Below, piece by piece: positions 8,167 to 18,162 of a DNA stretch of 64,000 nt. The stretch comes from Bacteroidota bacterium (GTDB lineage: Bacteria > Bacteroidota > Bacteroidia > Bacteroidales > Tannerellaceae). Below the pieces are notes generated by a model. It was not told the DNA's origin and did no database searches. It worked only from the letters and a program-made list of their open reading frames with translations. Numbering within the stretch: position 1 is the stretch's first letter; the number at the start of each line of letters is the position of its first letter. Made by a program: the position numbers and the translations under genes. Where the stretch lies: the NCBI GenBank assembly GCA_023429375.1, contig JAEYVY010000022.1, positions 1 through 64,000 on the forward strand, given 5' to 3'.

Positions 8167-9047
8167 TATTCTCCTTTCTCAGCAATATATACTCCTCCCA
8201 GAATGAGGATGCATCCAATGATAGCAATCCAAGTGATTGGTTCATCAATTATGATGGCTGAGGTCAGCAGTGTTATCAATGGGGTTATATATAGGTAATT
8301 TGTCGTATGAAGTGTTCCAATGCGTTTTACCGAAAGATTCCACATGATGTAGCAAAGCATCGATGCAATGAGTCCGAGGAATAGCAAATTCAATATCACC
8401 ACCGGGCGTAATAACCTTTCTGTTTCTATTGCTATCGGTTCAATGAGCAATACAGGCAGGATGGTGATTACTCCGTAAATAAATAGTTTACGAGTGATAA
8501 ATACTGTTGGATATCGATTTCCTAACCGATCAAATATGATGCAGTATAAGGCCCACATCAACCCAGCTAGGAGTGTTAGGATATCACCTATTGGTGAGAG
8601 TTGGAGAACGAAGCTCCCATTGAATACGACGAAAGCAACTCCCAAAAGGGCAGTAATCGAGCCTAAAATCATTAATTTCCCCGGCTTGCTTTTTTTATAG
8701 ACGAGATATTGTATAAGGGCTGTTATTACCGGAGTTGTACTGATGATAAGCCCCACATTGGACGCCATCGTATATTTAAGAGCCGTATTTTCTGCCAAGA
8801 AATAAAGAGATCCCCCGGTAAGCCCAATCAAGATAAATAAGCACTCGTCTTTCAGCGTATTAGCCCAGACTTTTTTAGGAGAAATAAACCAAATACATAG
8901 ATAGGCGATTGTAAAACGATAGATTAGGATTTCTGTAGGTGTGAGTCCGTTATTGATTAGAACTTTAGTAGAAACAAACGTAGTTCCCCAGATCACCACT
9001 GTGATGATTGCCATAAGATGGGCCAGGTATGTCTTTGAAGTGTTCAT
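8166..9047 (-). CDS. EamA/DMT-superfamily transporter
   Basis: A 293-residue integral membrane protein with about ten hydrophobic helices in two EamA repeats. Typical elements are the N-terminal VIWGTTFVSTKVLI and PTEILIYRFTIAYL, and a second-half PTVFITRKLFIYGVI. Drug/metabolite transporters of this kind export amino acids, nucleosides or other metabolites; the substrate cannot be read from sequence. It is transcribed alone, from a start about 90 bp downstream of the dcw operon's terminator, towards the manC terminator. Confidence 0.88.
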   Translation of the reverse strand: MNTSKTYLAHLMAIITVVIWGTTFVSTKVLINNGLTPTEILIYRFTIAYLCIWFISPKKVWANTLKDECLFILIGLTGGSLYFLAENTALKYTMASNVGLIISTTPVITALIQYLVYKKSKPGKLMILGSITALLGVAFVVFNGSFVLQLSPIGDILTLLAGLMWALYCIIFDRLGNRYPTVFITRKLFIYGVITILPVLLIEPIAIETERLLRPVVILNLLFLGLIASMLCYIMWNLSVKRIGTLHTTNYLYITPLITLLTSAIIIDEPITWIAIIGCILILGGVYIAEKGE

Positions 9048-9077
9048 TGTTGACGCTTTATCGGATATTTACAACCT

Positions 9078-9114
9078 AAAAAGAGCCGGTCTTAATTGAA
9101 AGCCGGCTCTTTTT
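9078..9114 (-). terminator. Terminator of the dcw operon
   Basis: AAAAAGAGCCGG (9078-9089) pairs with CCGGCTCTTTTT (9103-9114), a 12-bp stem with a 13-nt loop. On the minus strand it ends in a T-run, right after yqeY, so it closes the long cell-division operon. Confidence 0.88.
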
Positions 9115-9133
9115 CAATCTCTTTCATACATTA

Positions 9134-9583
9134 TTAAGAAAGAAGTCTTTTCACTGTTTCGGAAATTAATTTTCCTTCAGTTTTGCCTGCCAATGCTTTG
9201 GTTGCAACGCCCATCACTTTTCCCATATCGCTTGGGCCTGAAGCACCTATTTGGGCAATGATGTCTTTCAGTGCGACTTCGAGTTCTTCCAGGCTCATTT
9301 GTTTTGGAAGGTAGCTTTCTAAGCATGCAACTTCTGCTAATTCTCCTTCCGCCAATTCAGGGCGTCCTTGCGAAGCATAAATTTCTGCGCTCTCTTTGCG
9401 TTGTTTTACCATCTTCTGAATAATCTTGATGGCTGCATCATCATGAAGTTCGCCGTCGCCTCCTTTAGCTGTTTTAGCTTCAAGGAATTCTTTTTTAACT
9501 CCTCTTAGTGCTTGAAGGCGAACTTTATCCTGGGCCAACATGGCCTCTTTGATGTCTGCACTTATTTGATCGAACAGATTCAT
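9134..9583 (-). CDS. yqeY: GatB/YqeY-domain protein
   Basis: 149 residues spanning the whole YqeY domain (begins MNLFDQISADIKEAMLAQDK; contains LESYLPKQMS and GKVMGVATKALAGK). The domain also forms the C-terminal, tRNA-binding tail of GatB in Asp/Glu-tRNA amidotransferase. Stand-alone YqeY proteins have no settled biochemical role, though tRNA interaction is assumed. It is the last gene of the dcw operon, 25 bp after ftsZ and directly before the terminator. Confidence 0.9.
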   Translation of the reverse strand: MNLFDQISADIKEAMLAQDKVRLQALRGVKKEFLEAKTAKGGDGELHDDAAIKIIQKMVKQRKESAEIYASQGRPELAEGELAEVACLESYLPKQMSLEELEVALKDIIAQIGASGPSDMGKVMGVATKALAGKTEGKLISETVKRLLS

Positions 9584-9608
9584 ATTTTTATCTTGATTAA
9601 TGGTTGTT

Positions 9609-10970
9609 TTATTTAAAACTAATAATTGTCCGGTTGTTGTTTGATTTATTAGAAAGAGATGAGGGTGTATTCATTATACCACTTTCTTCGTCTTCCGCAA
9701 CATCAACATCTATATTCACTTTATTACGATGCCGTTGTACCAGTTTCGGATCTCTGCTATAAGTTGGATTATCTTCGAGGATAGCAATCAAAGCATCATC
9801 ATCCATCTCATCAATAGTGAGGATGATTGGTTTCACACGTGCTGATCGCCCTTTCTTCTTATTCGATTTGCCGTAGAACTTCTCAATCAGTTCATTCTCT
9901 TTTTCTTGAGCTTCGATGAGGCTTTGTATACGTGCCTTATCCTGAGTTGACATCAATTGTGATTCCCGTAGTCGCTTATCGGCAATTTCAGGAATATCGC
10001 TCATGCCAAATCCTGTCGCCAAAATGGTAATCTTTACCTTTTCTCCAAGTGAATTGTCTATAGCTGTCCCCCAAATCACTTCTATGTCTTTACTAAAACG
10101 CGACATGAAGTCATGAACATCGTTCATTTCTTCCATCAAAAGTTCAGCTTCTTCGCTAAAATAAACGTTTAATAAAATCTTCTTAGCGTCGAATATATCG
10201 TTGTTGTTCAGTAATGGCGAGTTAAGAGCATCTTCTATAGCTAATCTGACGCGATTTTCTCCTTGTCCGTATCCATTACTCATCAAAGCAACACCACCGT
10301 CTTTCATGGTTGTGTTTACATCGGCAAAGTCCAAATTGATAATACCCGGAAGCGTTATGATTTCAGCAATACTCTTTGCGGCAACGGTAAGTGTATCATC
10401 AGCCTTTCCAAAAGCATTCGTCACGGTCAGGTCTGAATAAATCTCACGCAATCGTTCGTTGTTAATGACCAAAAGTGCATCTACATTCTTGCTAATCTCT
10501 TCAACGCCGTTGAGAGCCTGGAGAATCTTTTTGCGTCCTTCAAACTCAAATGGAATGGTGACGATACCTACTGTCAGGATACCCATATTTTTGGCAATAC
10601 GTGCGATAACAGGCGCCGCACCGGTTCCTGTTCCTCCACCCATTCCTGCAGTGATGAAGACCATTTTTGTATTGTCGCTAAGCATCTTGTGCAATTCGTC
10701 AAGGCTTTCTTCAGCGGCCATCATGGCTTTTTCAGGTTTGTTTCCAGCCCCAAGCCCCTGTGTAACTTCTCTTCCAAGTGTTATCTTTATAGGGACGTCC
10801 GAACGTTTCAACGCCTGATTGTCCGTATTACAAAGCACGAATGTAACATCATGGATGCCTTCCTTGTACATGTGCGAAACGGCGTTTCCTCCACCTCCAC
10901 CTACACCGATTACCTTTATGATATTCGATGAGTCTGTTGGTAAGTTGAAATCTAATATTGTATCGTCCAT
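9609..10970 (-). CDS. ftsZ: Cell division GTPase FtsZ
   Basis: Tubulin homologue that polymerises into the Z ring at mid-cell. Visible motifs are GVGGGGGNAV at residues 22-31, the tubulin signature GGGTGTG at 111-117, and the T7 synergy loop NLDFAD at 212-217 that completes the GTPase site of the next subunit. The 453 residues include a variable, charged C-terminal linker (KSNKKKGRSARVK and an Asp/Glu-rich stretch). A short terminal peptide (NNNRTIISF) probably binds FtsA. It follows ftsA in the operon with a 32-bp gap. Confidence 0.98.
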   Translation of the reverse strand: MDDTILDFNLPTDSSNIIKVIGVGGGGGNAVSHMYKEGIHDVTFVLCNTDNQALKRSDVPIKITLGREVTQGLGAGNKPEKAMMAAEESLDELHKMLSDNTKMVFITAGMGGGTGTGAAPVIARIAKNMGILTVGIVTIPFEFEGRKKILQALNGVEEISKNVDALLVINNERLREIYSDLTVTNAFGKADDTLTVAAKSIAEIITLPGIINLDFADVNTTMKDGGVALMSNGYGQGENRVRLAIEDALNSPLLNNNDIFDAKKILLNVYFSEEAELLMEEMNDVHDFMSRFSKDIEVIWGTAIDNSLGEKVKITILATGFGMSDIPEIADKRLRESQLMSTQDKARIQSLIEAQEKENELIEKFYGKSNKKKGRSARVKPIILTIDEMDDDALIAILEDNPTYSRDPKLVQRHRNKVNIDVDVAEDEESGIMNTPSSLSNKSNNNRTIISFK

Positions 10971-11002
10971 CTTCTTTCGTTTTTTTGCATTAGCTGATTT
11001 TA

Positions 11003-12340
11003 TTAACCTTCATCAAAAAGATTTCTAGTGATATTGTCTACTTTCTTTCTCAATTCGTCAACAAATCCGCCTTTTTTGTTTTTCTCCTTCTGATGTTTGG
11101 GAGGTTTTGCCTCATGTACAGGAGGCTTCACCGGCTCTTCAGGAATATCGAATAGTTTTGCTTGTTGTTCGGATTGCGTTGTAATTGATAATGCGCAATT
11201 CTCTTTTCCTTGCATAAGCAAGCCAATAGCTGTGGCAAAGGCGATATTTCCTGAATCAATATCTCCGCTTATTACGATACCTTTCCTAGCACCTGAACAA
11301 CGAACATTCGTCTGTAGCTGCTCACGTATGGTAGCAGTCAGATTCTTTAAAGCAGACCCTCCACCTGTGATAACAACTCCTCCGCCTAATTCTGTTCTTA
11401 ATCCGGTTTCATCAAGACGGGTATACACGTTCCCAAGTATTTCTCGCATACGAGCTTCTACTACTTCATTCAAATCAGAAAGCGGGATTTCACGCATACC
11501 TATTCCATCAGCAGAACTGACTTTAATACTTGATTCGTTTTCACTATCTACGACTGCACTTCCATAGGTCTGTTTTATACGTTCAGCCTCAGCCTCTACT
11601 ATATGCAGGCTCATGATATCTTTTGTAATCAAATGGCTACCTAAAGGTATAACGAAAAGGTTCTCTAACTTTCCTCCCTTATAGATATTCAGTGTAGTAA
11701 CCCCTGCCCCAAAGTTGATTAATGCACAGCCCAGATTCTTTTCGTCCTCACTGAGTACTACATCTGCCATGGCTAATGGGGATACCAGTATTCCTGCAAT
11801 CTCAACGTTGGTAATATCTTTAAAACTATTGATAATATAGTTGCGTAATGAGGGGCGAGCCACTATCAGTTTATAGTGAGCCTCAATCTTACGGCCAGGT
11901 ATACCTACCGGATTTACTACATGCTGATTGTCTATATAATAAGTTGGCGATACCGCTGCAAGTACTTCGAGCATATCCGGGCGGAATGACAAACTTTCGT
12001 TGTAGAGCGTATGAACGGTTTCTTCAGAAACTATTTCGTCTTCTCCTAATATATGAGGGACAATATGATCGATCGAACGCAAAGACATTCCACCAACACC
12101 GACATATACTTTACCAATCTTAGCTCCTTCAAGCTTGCTTTCCAATTTTGATATGAGCCGTTTTATCTTATTCGCAGTTTCTTTGACGTTGTATACACAA
12201 CCCCGCCTAATGCATGTGTCGGAACTCTCTACCTCATGGGCAATTATAGACAGAGTGCCCCCGGGATTCTTCACCCCGACAACTCCTACCATATTAGATG
12301 TTCCTAAATCAATAGCTGTTATAAAGTTTGTGTATGGCAT
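11003..12340 (-). CDS. ftsA: Cell division protein FtsA
   Basis: Actin-like ATPase that tethers FtsZ to the membrane and recruits later divisome proteins. The phosphate-1 loop AIDLGTSN lies at residues 9-16; later GGGVVITGGGSALKNL matches the adenosine motif. The C-terminus ends in a basic, amphipathic helix (KKVDNITRNLFDEG) suited to membrane binding, after a Pro/Lys-rich linker (KPPVHEAKPPKHQKEKNKKG). The length of 445 residues is normal for Bacteroidetes. It sits between ftsQ (5-bp gap) and ftsZ. Confidence 0.97.
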   Translation of the reverse strand: MPYTNFITAIDLGTSNMVGVVGVKNPGGTLSIIAHEVESSDTCIRRGCVYNVKETANKIKRLISKLESKLEGAKIGKVYVGVGGMSLRSIDHIVPHILGEDEIVSEETVHTLYNESLSFRPDMLEVLAAVSPTYYIDNQHVVNPVGIPGRKIEAHYKLIVARPSLRNYIINSFKDITNVEIAGILVSPLAMADVVLSEDEKNLGCALINFGAGVTTLNIYKGGKLENLFVIPLGSHLITKDIMSLHIVEAEAERIKQTYGSAVVDSENESSIKVSSADGIGMREIPLSDLNEVVEARMREILGNVYTRLDETGLRTELGGGVVITGGGSALKNLTATIREQLQTNVRCSGARKGIVISGDIDSGNIAFATAIGLLMQGKENCALSITTQSEQQAKLFDIPEEPVKPPVHEAKPPKHQKEKNKKGGFVDELRKKVDNITRNLFDEG

Positions 12341-12345
12341 ATTGT

Positions 12346-13074
12346 CTATCTTTTAGTACAAACGATCTGATTCTTGTATTTTAAATTTATGATACTGTAC
12401 TTTTCCCATCCCATCTTTGGGATTACTTTATCGTAGAAAAGCTTTAAGTTGTCTAATTTTTCCCTATATCCATCGAAACTGCCCAAAATAACCTTGAAAT
12501 TTCCTACTCTCGGTATCAATTCTACTTCACCATCTGAATGAATATATATTTGATCTATATGAGCGTCCCAAAACTTCTCCTTTTGCAAAAATAGCGCAAA
12601 ATTGTATAACTCGGTTACCGCCAAGTCCTTTTCGATATGACCACTGGCAAGAGGAACATGAGCTACATAGCGATTACTTACAGGCATCAAAGTGCCCTTG
12701 TTGTCTACATAGAAGTTCCCTCTTGTGCTTATCACACGCAATATTGGCATTTTTTGCTCAACTTCCAACTTTATTATTCCAGAAGGTGTCTTATATGCTT
12801 CTATGCGAGCAATCATTTCGTTCTTCAGCAACGTATTTTCAATCTTTTCCGTATTAATTTCGGACATAGGTTTTTTTACAGGAAATAAATTTTCCTGTTT
12901 GAGGATTGCAGTCAGGTCTGATTCCGTTACAAAATGTTTATCCAAACTATCCTTGACAACAATCTCTATGTCTTTACATGTATCTGTCCGCCTCATATCT
13001 TTAAAGAAATAGGCAGAGAAGGCAATGTAAAGTAACAACAGTAGCCCGATTAATATGGTAAGGATGCGAATCAC
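12346..13074 (-). CDS. ftsQ: Cell division protein FtsQ
   Basis: 242 residues: a short cytoplasmic start, one membrane helix at about 4-24 (ILTILIGLLLLLYIAFSAYF), then a periplasmic POTRA-like region (DIEIVVKDSLDKHFVTESDLTAIL) and the FtsQ beta domain (WDAHIDQIYIHSDGEVELIP). FtsQ links the Z ring to the FtsL/FtsB and FtsW/FtsI machinery. Sequence conservation of FtsQ is low in Bacteroidetes; the position between murC (4-bp overlap) and ftsA supports the call strongly. Confidence 0.92.
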   Translation of the reverse strand: MIRILTILIGLLLLLYIAFSAYFFKDMRRTDTCKDIEIVVKDSLDKHFVTESDLTAILKQENLFPVKKPMSEINTEKIENTLLKNEMIARIEAYKTPSGIIKLEVEQKMPILRVISTRGNFYVDNKGTLMPVSNRYVAHVPLASGHIEKDLAVTELYNFALFLQKEKFWDAHIDQIYIHSDGEVELIPRVGNFKVILGSFDGYREKLDNLKLFYDKVIPKMGWEKYSIINLKYKNQIVCTKR

Positions 13075-14447
13075 GGTTTATCTACAATTCGTTTTACGGG
13101 TTCAATCATTCTGTCTATGTCGCCTGCACCGGCCATCAGGATAACTTCGTACTTCCCTTTTTCGATGATGCCGTACAGGTCTTCCTTCTTGCTGTATATT
13201 TTGCTTTCACATGTTATTTTGTCAAAGATGATTTGTGAGGTTACTCCGGGTATCGGTTCTTCACGAGCCGGATATATATCAAGCAAAATCACTTCGTCAA
13301 GCAAAGAAAGGCTAGCGGCAAAATCATCCGCAAAATCGCGCGTGCGACTATAAAGATGAGGTTGGAATATACCAGTAACCTTTTTCCCTTTGTAAAGTTC
13401 TTTGACAGACAAAATACTCTCTCTCAATTCGGCAGGATGATGGGCATAGTCATCGATAAGTACGATGTTCTCTTTCTTTAGATGAAAATCGAATCGTCTC
13501 CGTGGACCGGCAAACGTGCTCATCCCTCTTCTTATTTCCTCGGGTGTTACCCCGTTCAACCAAGCCAATGTAATGGCTGCAATGCCATTCTCAATATTCA
13601 CCTTTACGGGAACACCCAGGTTAATATCCTTTATCGAAATATCAGGACCTATAAAGTCGAAATGAATCTCACCATTGGCAATACGAATATTCGCTGCATG
13701 AAAATCAGCATCCTCATCCATTGAATAGGTGTATAGCTTTACTCCCTCTTTTAATCGTGGAGATACGTTGATCCCCTTTTTTATAAGCAGCGCACCGTCA
13801 GGGCGGATAAGTGATGTGAAAATATCGAAACTCTCTTTATAGGCTTCTGCTGTTCCATAGATGTCTAAATGGTCAGGGTCGGCCGATGTGATAACAGCCA
13901 TATAGGGCTTTAACCAGTGAAAAGAACGGTCGAACTCATCAGCTTCAATGACTGTGAAGTCACTTTTATCTGATAATAGCAAGTTGCTGTCGTAATTCTT
14001 AAGTATACCTCCTAAAAAGGCATTACAGTCTACATGAGATTGTTTAAGTAGATGAGCCAGCATGGAGGATGTAGTCGTTTTTCCATGCGTACCGGCTATA
14101 CAAAGTCCGCGTGAGTATTCTGTTATCTCGCCAAGTACTTGAGCTCGCTTCATAATCTTGAATCCGTTCGTACGGAAATAAGTAAGTTCCGTATGTGTAT
14201 CAGGAACAGCAGGAGTATAGACTACCAGTGTCTTCTCTACCTTTTTAAAGGCTGCGGGTATCAGATTAATATCATCGGTGAAATGGATATCGGCTCCTTC
14301 CTTGTTTAGCTCTTCAGTCAAAGCGGTTGAAGTCTTATCATAACCAGCCACCAGTTTTCCCTTTGAAAGGAAATAACGGATCAAGGCGCTCATGCCAATG
14401 CCACCGGCACCAATAAAATAAACAGATGTCAACTTCTCTATATTCAT
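13071..14447 (-). CDS. murC: UDP-N-acetylmuramate--L-alanine ligase
   Basis: Adds L-alanine to UDP-MurNAc with ATP, the first peptide step of peptidoglycan synthesis. The N-terminal Rossmann motif GAGGIGMSALIRYF lies at residues 13-26. The Mur-ligase P-loop GTHGKTT is at 119-125, and the late motif IDDYAHHPAE is present. The 458 residues are full length. It overlaps both neighbours by 4 bp (murG and ftsQ), indicating translational coupling. Confidence 0.97.
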   Translation of the reverse strand: MNIEKLTSVYFIGAGGIGMSALIRYFLSKGKLVAGYDKTSTALTEELNKEGADIHFTDDINLIPAAFKKVEKTLVVYTPAVPDTHTELTYFRTNGFKIMKRAQVLGEITEYSRGLCIAGTHGKTTTSSMLAHLLKQSHVDCNAFLGGILKNYDSNLLLSDKSDFTVIEADEFDRSFHWLKPYMAVITSADPDHLDIYGTAEAYKESFDIFTSLIRPDGALLIKKGINVSPRLKEGVKLYTYSMDEDADFHAANIRIANGEIHFDFIGPDISIKDINLGVPVKVNIENGIAAITLAWLNGVTPEEIRRGMSTFAGPRRRFDFHLKKENIVLIDDYAHHPAELRESILSVKELYKGKKVTGIFQPHLYSRTRDFADDFAASLSLLDEVILLDIYPAREEPIPGVTSQIIFDKITCESKIYSKKEDLYGIIEKGKYEVILMAGAGDIDRMIEPVKRIVDKP

Positions 14448-15556
14448 TCTTTTACTTTATCTATGATTTTTACAATCTCCTCAACGATGCGTTCAGCGCT
14501 ATTTCGTTGGGCTAGTTGTGAGATATGCTTGCTTAGCGTCTGCAATTTACTTTCATCATGGATTAATTCCAAGGTTTTATCGATAAGTTTTGCATTGGCA
14601 TCCATGTCCTTAATCATAACAGCAGCTTGTTTGTCTACCAGTGCCATTGCATTCTTGGTTTGATGATCTTCAGCCACATTAGGAGAAGGAACCAGGATGA
14701 CTGGTTTTTCCAGCAAGCAAAGTTCCGAAATTGAGCTGGCTCCTGCACGAGAAATAACCAAATCGGCTGCAGCGTATGCATAATCCATACGGTTAATAAA
14801 AGCAGAACAGCAAACCGGATAGTCCTTATAAGACTTTAATACTTCATCTGCCTTTGGGTAATAATACTTACCCGTTTGCCAGATAAGTTGGACATCGCTT
14901 TTCAGCAATCGATCTAATCCTGCTTGTATACTTTGATTGATTGTACGTGCTCCCAAACTTCCACCTATGATTAATATTGTCTTTTTCCCTTTCTGTAAGC
15001 CGAAGTGTTCCAATGCTTCATCACGTTTGTCTTTGGCTTCGGCCAAGTCTTCGCGAATAGGATTGCCTGTTATAACTATCTTGTCTTTAGGAAAGAAACG
15101 TTCCATTCCATCATATGCCACACAAATTTTCTCTACTTTTTTTGCTAATAGTTTGTTGGTCACTCCCGCATACGAATTTTGTTCTTGAATCAGAGCCGGT
15201 ATGCCTAGTGATGCGGCTGACCATAAAGTGGGGCCGCTGGCATAGCCACCCACTCCTACAGCAATATCAGGTTTAAACTCTTTAATTGTCTTTTTAGCCA
15301 ATGCAAGACTTTTGATAAGGCGGGCAATTACCTTTATGTTTCTAAGTAAATTACTTCGGTCAAACCCGCTAACCGGCAGCCCTACTATTTTATAGCCTGC
15401 AGCCGGAACTTTTTCCATTTCCATACGGTCTTCGGCGCCTACAAAAAGTATTTCAGCTTCTGGAAACCGTTTTTTTATTGTATTTGCAATGGATACGGCA
15501 GGGAATATATGTCCTCCCGTTCCACCACCACTTATGATCACCTTGAATTGTTTCAT
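14444..15556 (-). CDS. murG: Lipid II-forming GlcNAc transferase MurG
   Basis: Transfers GlcNAc from UDP-GlcNAc to lipid I, on the inner face of the cytoplasmic membrane. The family's glycine-rich loop GGGTGGHIFPAVSIA is at residues 11-25, with a second loop IIGGSLGAR in the C-terminal lobe. SRAGASSISELCLLEKPVIL marks the UDP-GlcNAc site. Its 370 residues are the usual length. It overlaps ftsW (15553) and murC by 4 bp each. Confidence 0.97.
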   Translation of the reverse strand: MKQFKVIISGGGTGGHIFPAVSIANTIKKRFPEAEILFVGAEDRMEMEKVPAAGYKIVGLPVSGFDRSNLLRNIKVIARLIKSLALAKKTIKEFKPDIAVGVGGYASGPTLWSAASLGIPALIQEQNSYAGVTNKLLAKKVEKICVAYDGMERFFPKDKIVITGNPIREDLAEAKDKRDEALEHFGLQKGKKTILIIGGSLGARTINQSIQAGLDRLLKSDVQLIWQTGKYYYPKADEVLKSYKDYPVCCSAFINRMDYAYAAADLVISRAGASSISELCLLEKPVILVPSPNVAEDHQTKNAMALVDKQAAVMIKDMDANAKLIDKTLELIHDESKLQTLSKHISQLAQRNSAERIVEEIVKIIDKVKE

Positions 15557-16803
15557 GCTTTAATCTCCATTTCTGTTACTCCATCACTGCTTTCTTCCTC
15601 CGTATTATCTTCTTCAGATTCCTCTTCTAAAGGAATATCTTCATTTCCTATACCAGCACCAAATCGACTTACACTTAATATGATACCGAAGTAGATGCAG
15701 GAAATCATCGTTGATGTACCTCCACGACTAACCAAAGGCATAGGTTGACCGGTTACAGGAATCAGATCGACCGCAACTGCCATATTTGCTAAGGCTTGAG
15801 TTACTAGTAACAAGCCACAACCCAATACAAGGTATTTAGGGAAAGGCTTGTCGCATTTTCGTGCAATCATCCCTACGCGTACTAGAAGAATGACATACAA
15901 CAATAGCACAAACATCCCACCTAAGAATCCCATTTCCTCAATGATGATGGCATAGATAAAATCCGAATATGCCTGTGGAAGGAAATCACGTTGTTGGCCA
16001 TGCCCGGGCATCTGTCCGAAGATACCTCCTTTGGCGATGGCTATCTTCGCATGAACTACCTGATAGTTTTCATCGGTCACCTTAATAATGCCGTCTGCTG
16101 ACTCTTCTCCTTCTGGAGGGGCTATAAAGCGTTCGATACGATTTTGCCAAGTGGAGACACGGTCGGGAAAATATTTCGTTACACTATCGGGGGTAAATAA
16201 TAAAAAGCAAAGGCATGCACTGCCTAACGCAGTTAAGATAGCGGCATATTTTATCAATTTTTTAAAAGGGAGCTGTCCGATAAACATCATCAGATAGGAT
16301 ACACCGAAAAGCATAATGGCCGTTGAAAAGTTCTCCGGAAGAATAAGCATACATACAATTCCTACTCCACCAAAAATAACTTTAAATATTGTGTCTTCCG
16401 AGAACATGTTTCGTTTACTTAACATGAAAGCGATAAATACGATTGAAGACAGTTTAGCAAACTCAGATGGCTGGAATTGTATCCCGAAAATCTCTAACCA
16501 ACGATGTGCATCATTGGCACTAACTCCTATAAAAGGTGTGATTAGGAGCATAATCATTGAAAGAGGCAATAGCAAGATAAACACAGGAAAGAATCTGCAT
16601 GGGATATTGTGAAGTAATAGCATCAGCACAAATCCTCCTAACAGGAATGTTGCGTGTCTTACGATAGGTGCCCAAAAAATAGCGTTTTTGTAGGCAATCG
16701 TACTTGTAGCACTAAACACTTCAATCACCGAAATAAGGCATAGGAACATGAATATGATCCATATAACCCGGTCTCCCCTGAATAATTTATTTGCTAAATC
16801 CAT
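15553..16803 (-). CDS. ftsW: Peptidoglycan glycosyltransferase FtsW
   Basis: SEDS-family polymerase with about ten membrane helices that works with the PBP encoded at 20903-23071 to make septal peptidoglycan. SEDS features include FQPSEFAKL, GQRDFLPQAYSDFIYAIIIE and LIPVTGQPMPLVSRGGTS. I choose the ATG at 16803 because AGGAGA lies just upstream and this start does not overlap murD; an upstream in-frame start at 16839 would overlap it by 19 bp. The acidic C-terminal tail (EEESEEDNTEEE) is cytoplasmic and specific to this lineage. Confidence 0.95.
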   Translation of the reverse strand: MDLANKLFRGDRVIWIIFMFLCLISVIEVFSATSTIAYKNAIFWAPIVRHATFLLGGFVLMLLLHNIPCRFFPVFILLLPLSMIMLLITPFIGVSANDAHRWLEIFGIQFQPSEFAKLSSIVFIAFMLSKRNMFSEDTIFKVIFGGVGIVCMLILPENFSTAIMLFGVSYLMMFIGQLPFKKLIKYAAILTALGSACLCFLLFTPDSVTKYFPDRVSTWQNRIERFIAPPEGEESADGIIKVTDENYQVVHAKIAIAKGGIFGQMPGHGQQRDFLPQAYSDFIYAIIIEEMGFLGGMFVLLLYVILLVRVGMIARKCDKPFPKYLVLGCGLLLVTQALANMAVAVDLIPVTGQPMPLVSRGGTSTMISCIYFGIILSVSRFGAGIGNEDIPLEEESEEDNTEEESSDGVTEMEIKA

Positions 16804-16820
16804 TCCAATCTCTCCTTTTG

Positions 16821-18158
16821 TTATAGATTGCGAACGCAAGCCTTGAATTGTTCGCCTCTATCTTCGTAATTCTTAAATAGGTCAAAGCTGGCACAGCAGG
16901 GAGATAATAAGACAGTATCGCCTTTCTCTGACAATCTATAGGCAGCCGATACGGCTTCTTCCATTGAACGAGCATCTTCAATTAAGTCAATCTTACCATC
17001 GAAAAATGCGTGTAATTTGGAATTGTCAACTCCAAGGAAGATAAGTGCACGTACTTTCTTTTTAACGAGTTCCTCAATTTCTGAGTAATCATTTCCTTTA
17101 TCTGTACCTCCTAGAATTAAAACAATCTTCGTATTAATACTTTGCAAGGCATACCAACATGAGTTCACATTTGTTGCTTTCGAATCATTGATGTATTCTA
17201 CACCACGAATCTTTAGCACTTTCTCCAAACGATGTTCCACTCCTGTGAAATCACTAAGAGAAGCTCTTATTTTCTCATTCTGAATTTCCAGAATGTGTGC
17301 AGCAATTCCCGCTGCCAACGAATTATACAGATTGTGTGTCCCTGTTAGAGCTAATAATTCTTGTTCCATACTGAATGTACCGTTTGATGTTTCAATCATT
17401 ATGTTATTGTTCTTCGTATAACCCTTAACTCCTGGATCATACGATTCAGAAAAAGGATAAAGAGTTGCCTTTGGCCTCCGTTTTTCAACTTCACGGGCAA
17501 TTATAGGATCGTTATTCCAAAATATAAATGCATCCTTTTCAGTCTGATTCTGCAAGATACGGAACTTCGCATCCACATAGTTTTGCATTTCATAATTGTA
17601 ACGGTCCAGATGGTCCGGTGTTATATTTAGCAAGATTGCAATGTCTGCTTTAAAATCATACATGTTGTCGAGTTGGAAGCTACTCAATTCGATCACATAA
17701 TAAGCATGAGGCGATTCGGCTACCTGTAGAGCAAGACTATTGCCTACATTCCCCGCCAGTCCAACATCGAGTCCTGCCTTTTGGAGGATATGATAGGTCA
17801 ACATGGTTGTCGTTGTCTTTCCATTACTACCGGTGATACAAATCATCTTGGAGGTAGTATATCGTCCGGCAAACTCAATTTCCGATATGATAGGAATATT
17901 CTTCTCCTTTATTTTTACAATAATAGGAGCTTTGTCAGGAATACCAGGGCTTTTTACTATCTCATCGGCATTCAGAATCAACTCTTCTGTATGCTTACCC
18001 TCTTCCCAATCAATCTTATGCGAGTCAAGCATCTCCTTATACTTGGTCGGAATCGCTGAAAAGTCTGAGACAAAAGTTTCAAACCCTTTAGCTTGTGCCA
18101 GAATAGCAGCACCTGTGCCACTTTCTCCTCCACCCAATATGACAACTCTCTTTTTCAT
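16821..18158 (-). CDS. murD: UDP-N-acetylmuramoyl-L-alanine--D-glutamate ligase
   Basis: Adds D-glutamate to UDP-MurNAc-L-Ala. The N-terminal nucleotide-binding loop is LGGGESGTGAA, the P-loop GSNGKTT is at residues 110-116, and later family blocks include NDSKATN and LILGGTDKGNDYSE. At 445 residues it is full length. It lies 4 bp after mraY and ends 17 bp before the preferred ftsW start. Confidence 0.97.
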   Translation of the reverse strand: MKKRVVILGGGESGTGAAILAQAKGFETFVSDFSAIPTKYKEMLDSHKIDWEEGKHTEELILNADEIVKSPGIPDKAPIIVKIKEKNIPIISEIEFAGRYTTSKMICITGSNGKTTTTMLTYHILQKAGLDVGLAGNVGNSLALQVAESPHAYYVIELSSFQLDNMYDFKADIAILLNITPDHLDRYNYEMQNYVDAKFRILQNQTEKDAFIFWNNDPIIAREVEKRRPKATLYPFSESYDPGVKGYTKNNNIMIETSNGTFSMEQELLALTGTHNLYNSLAAGIAAHILEIQNEKIRASLSDFTGVEHRLEKVLKIRGVEYINDSKATNVNSCWYALQSINTKIVLILGGTDKGNDYSEIEELVKKKVRALIFLGVDNSKLHAFFDGKIDLIEDARSMEEAVSAAYRLSEKGDTVLLSPCCASFDLFKNYEDRGEQFKACVRNL

Positions 18159-18162
18159 CTTC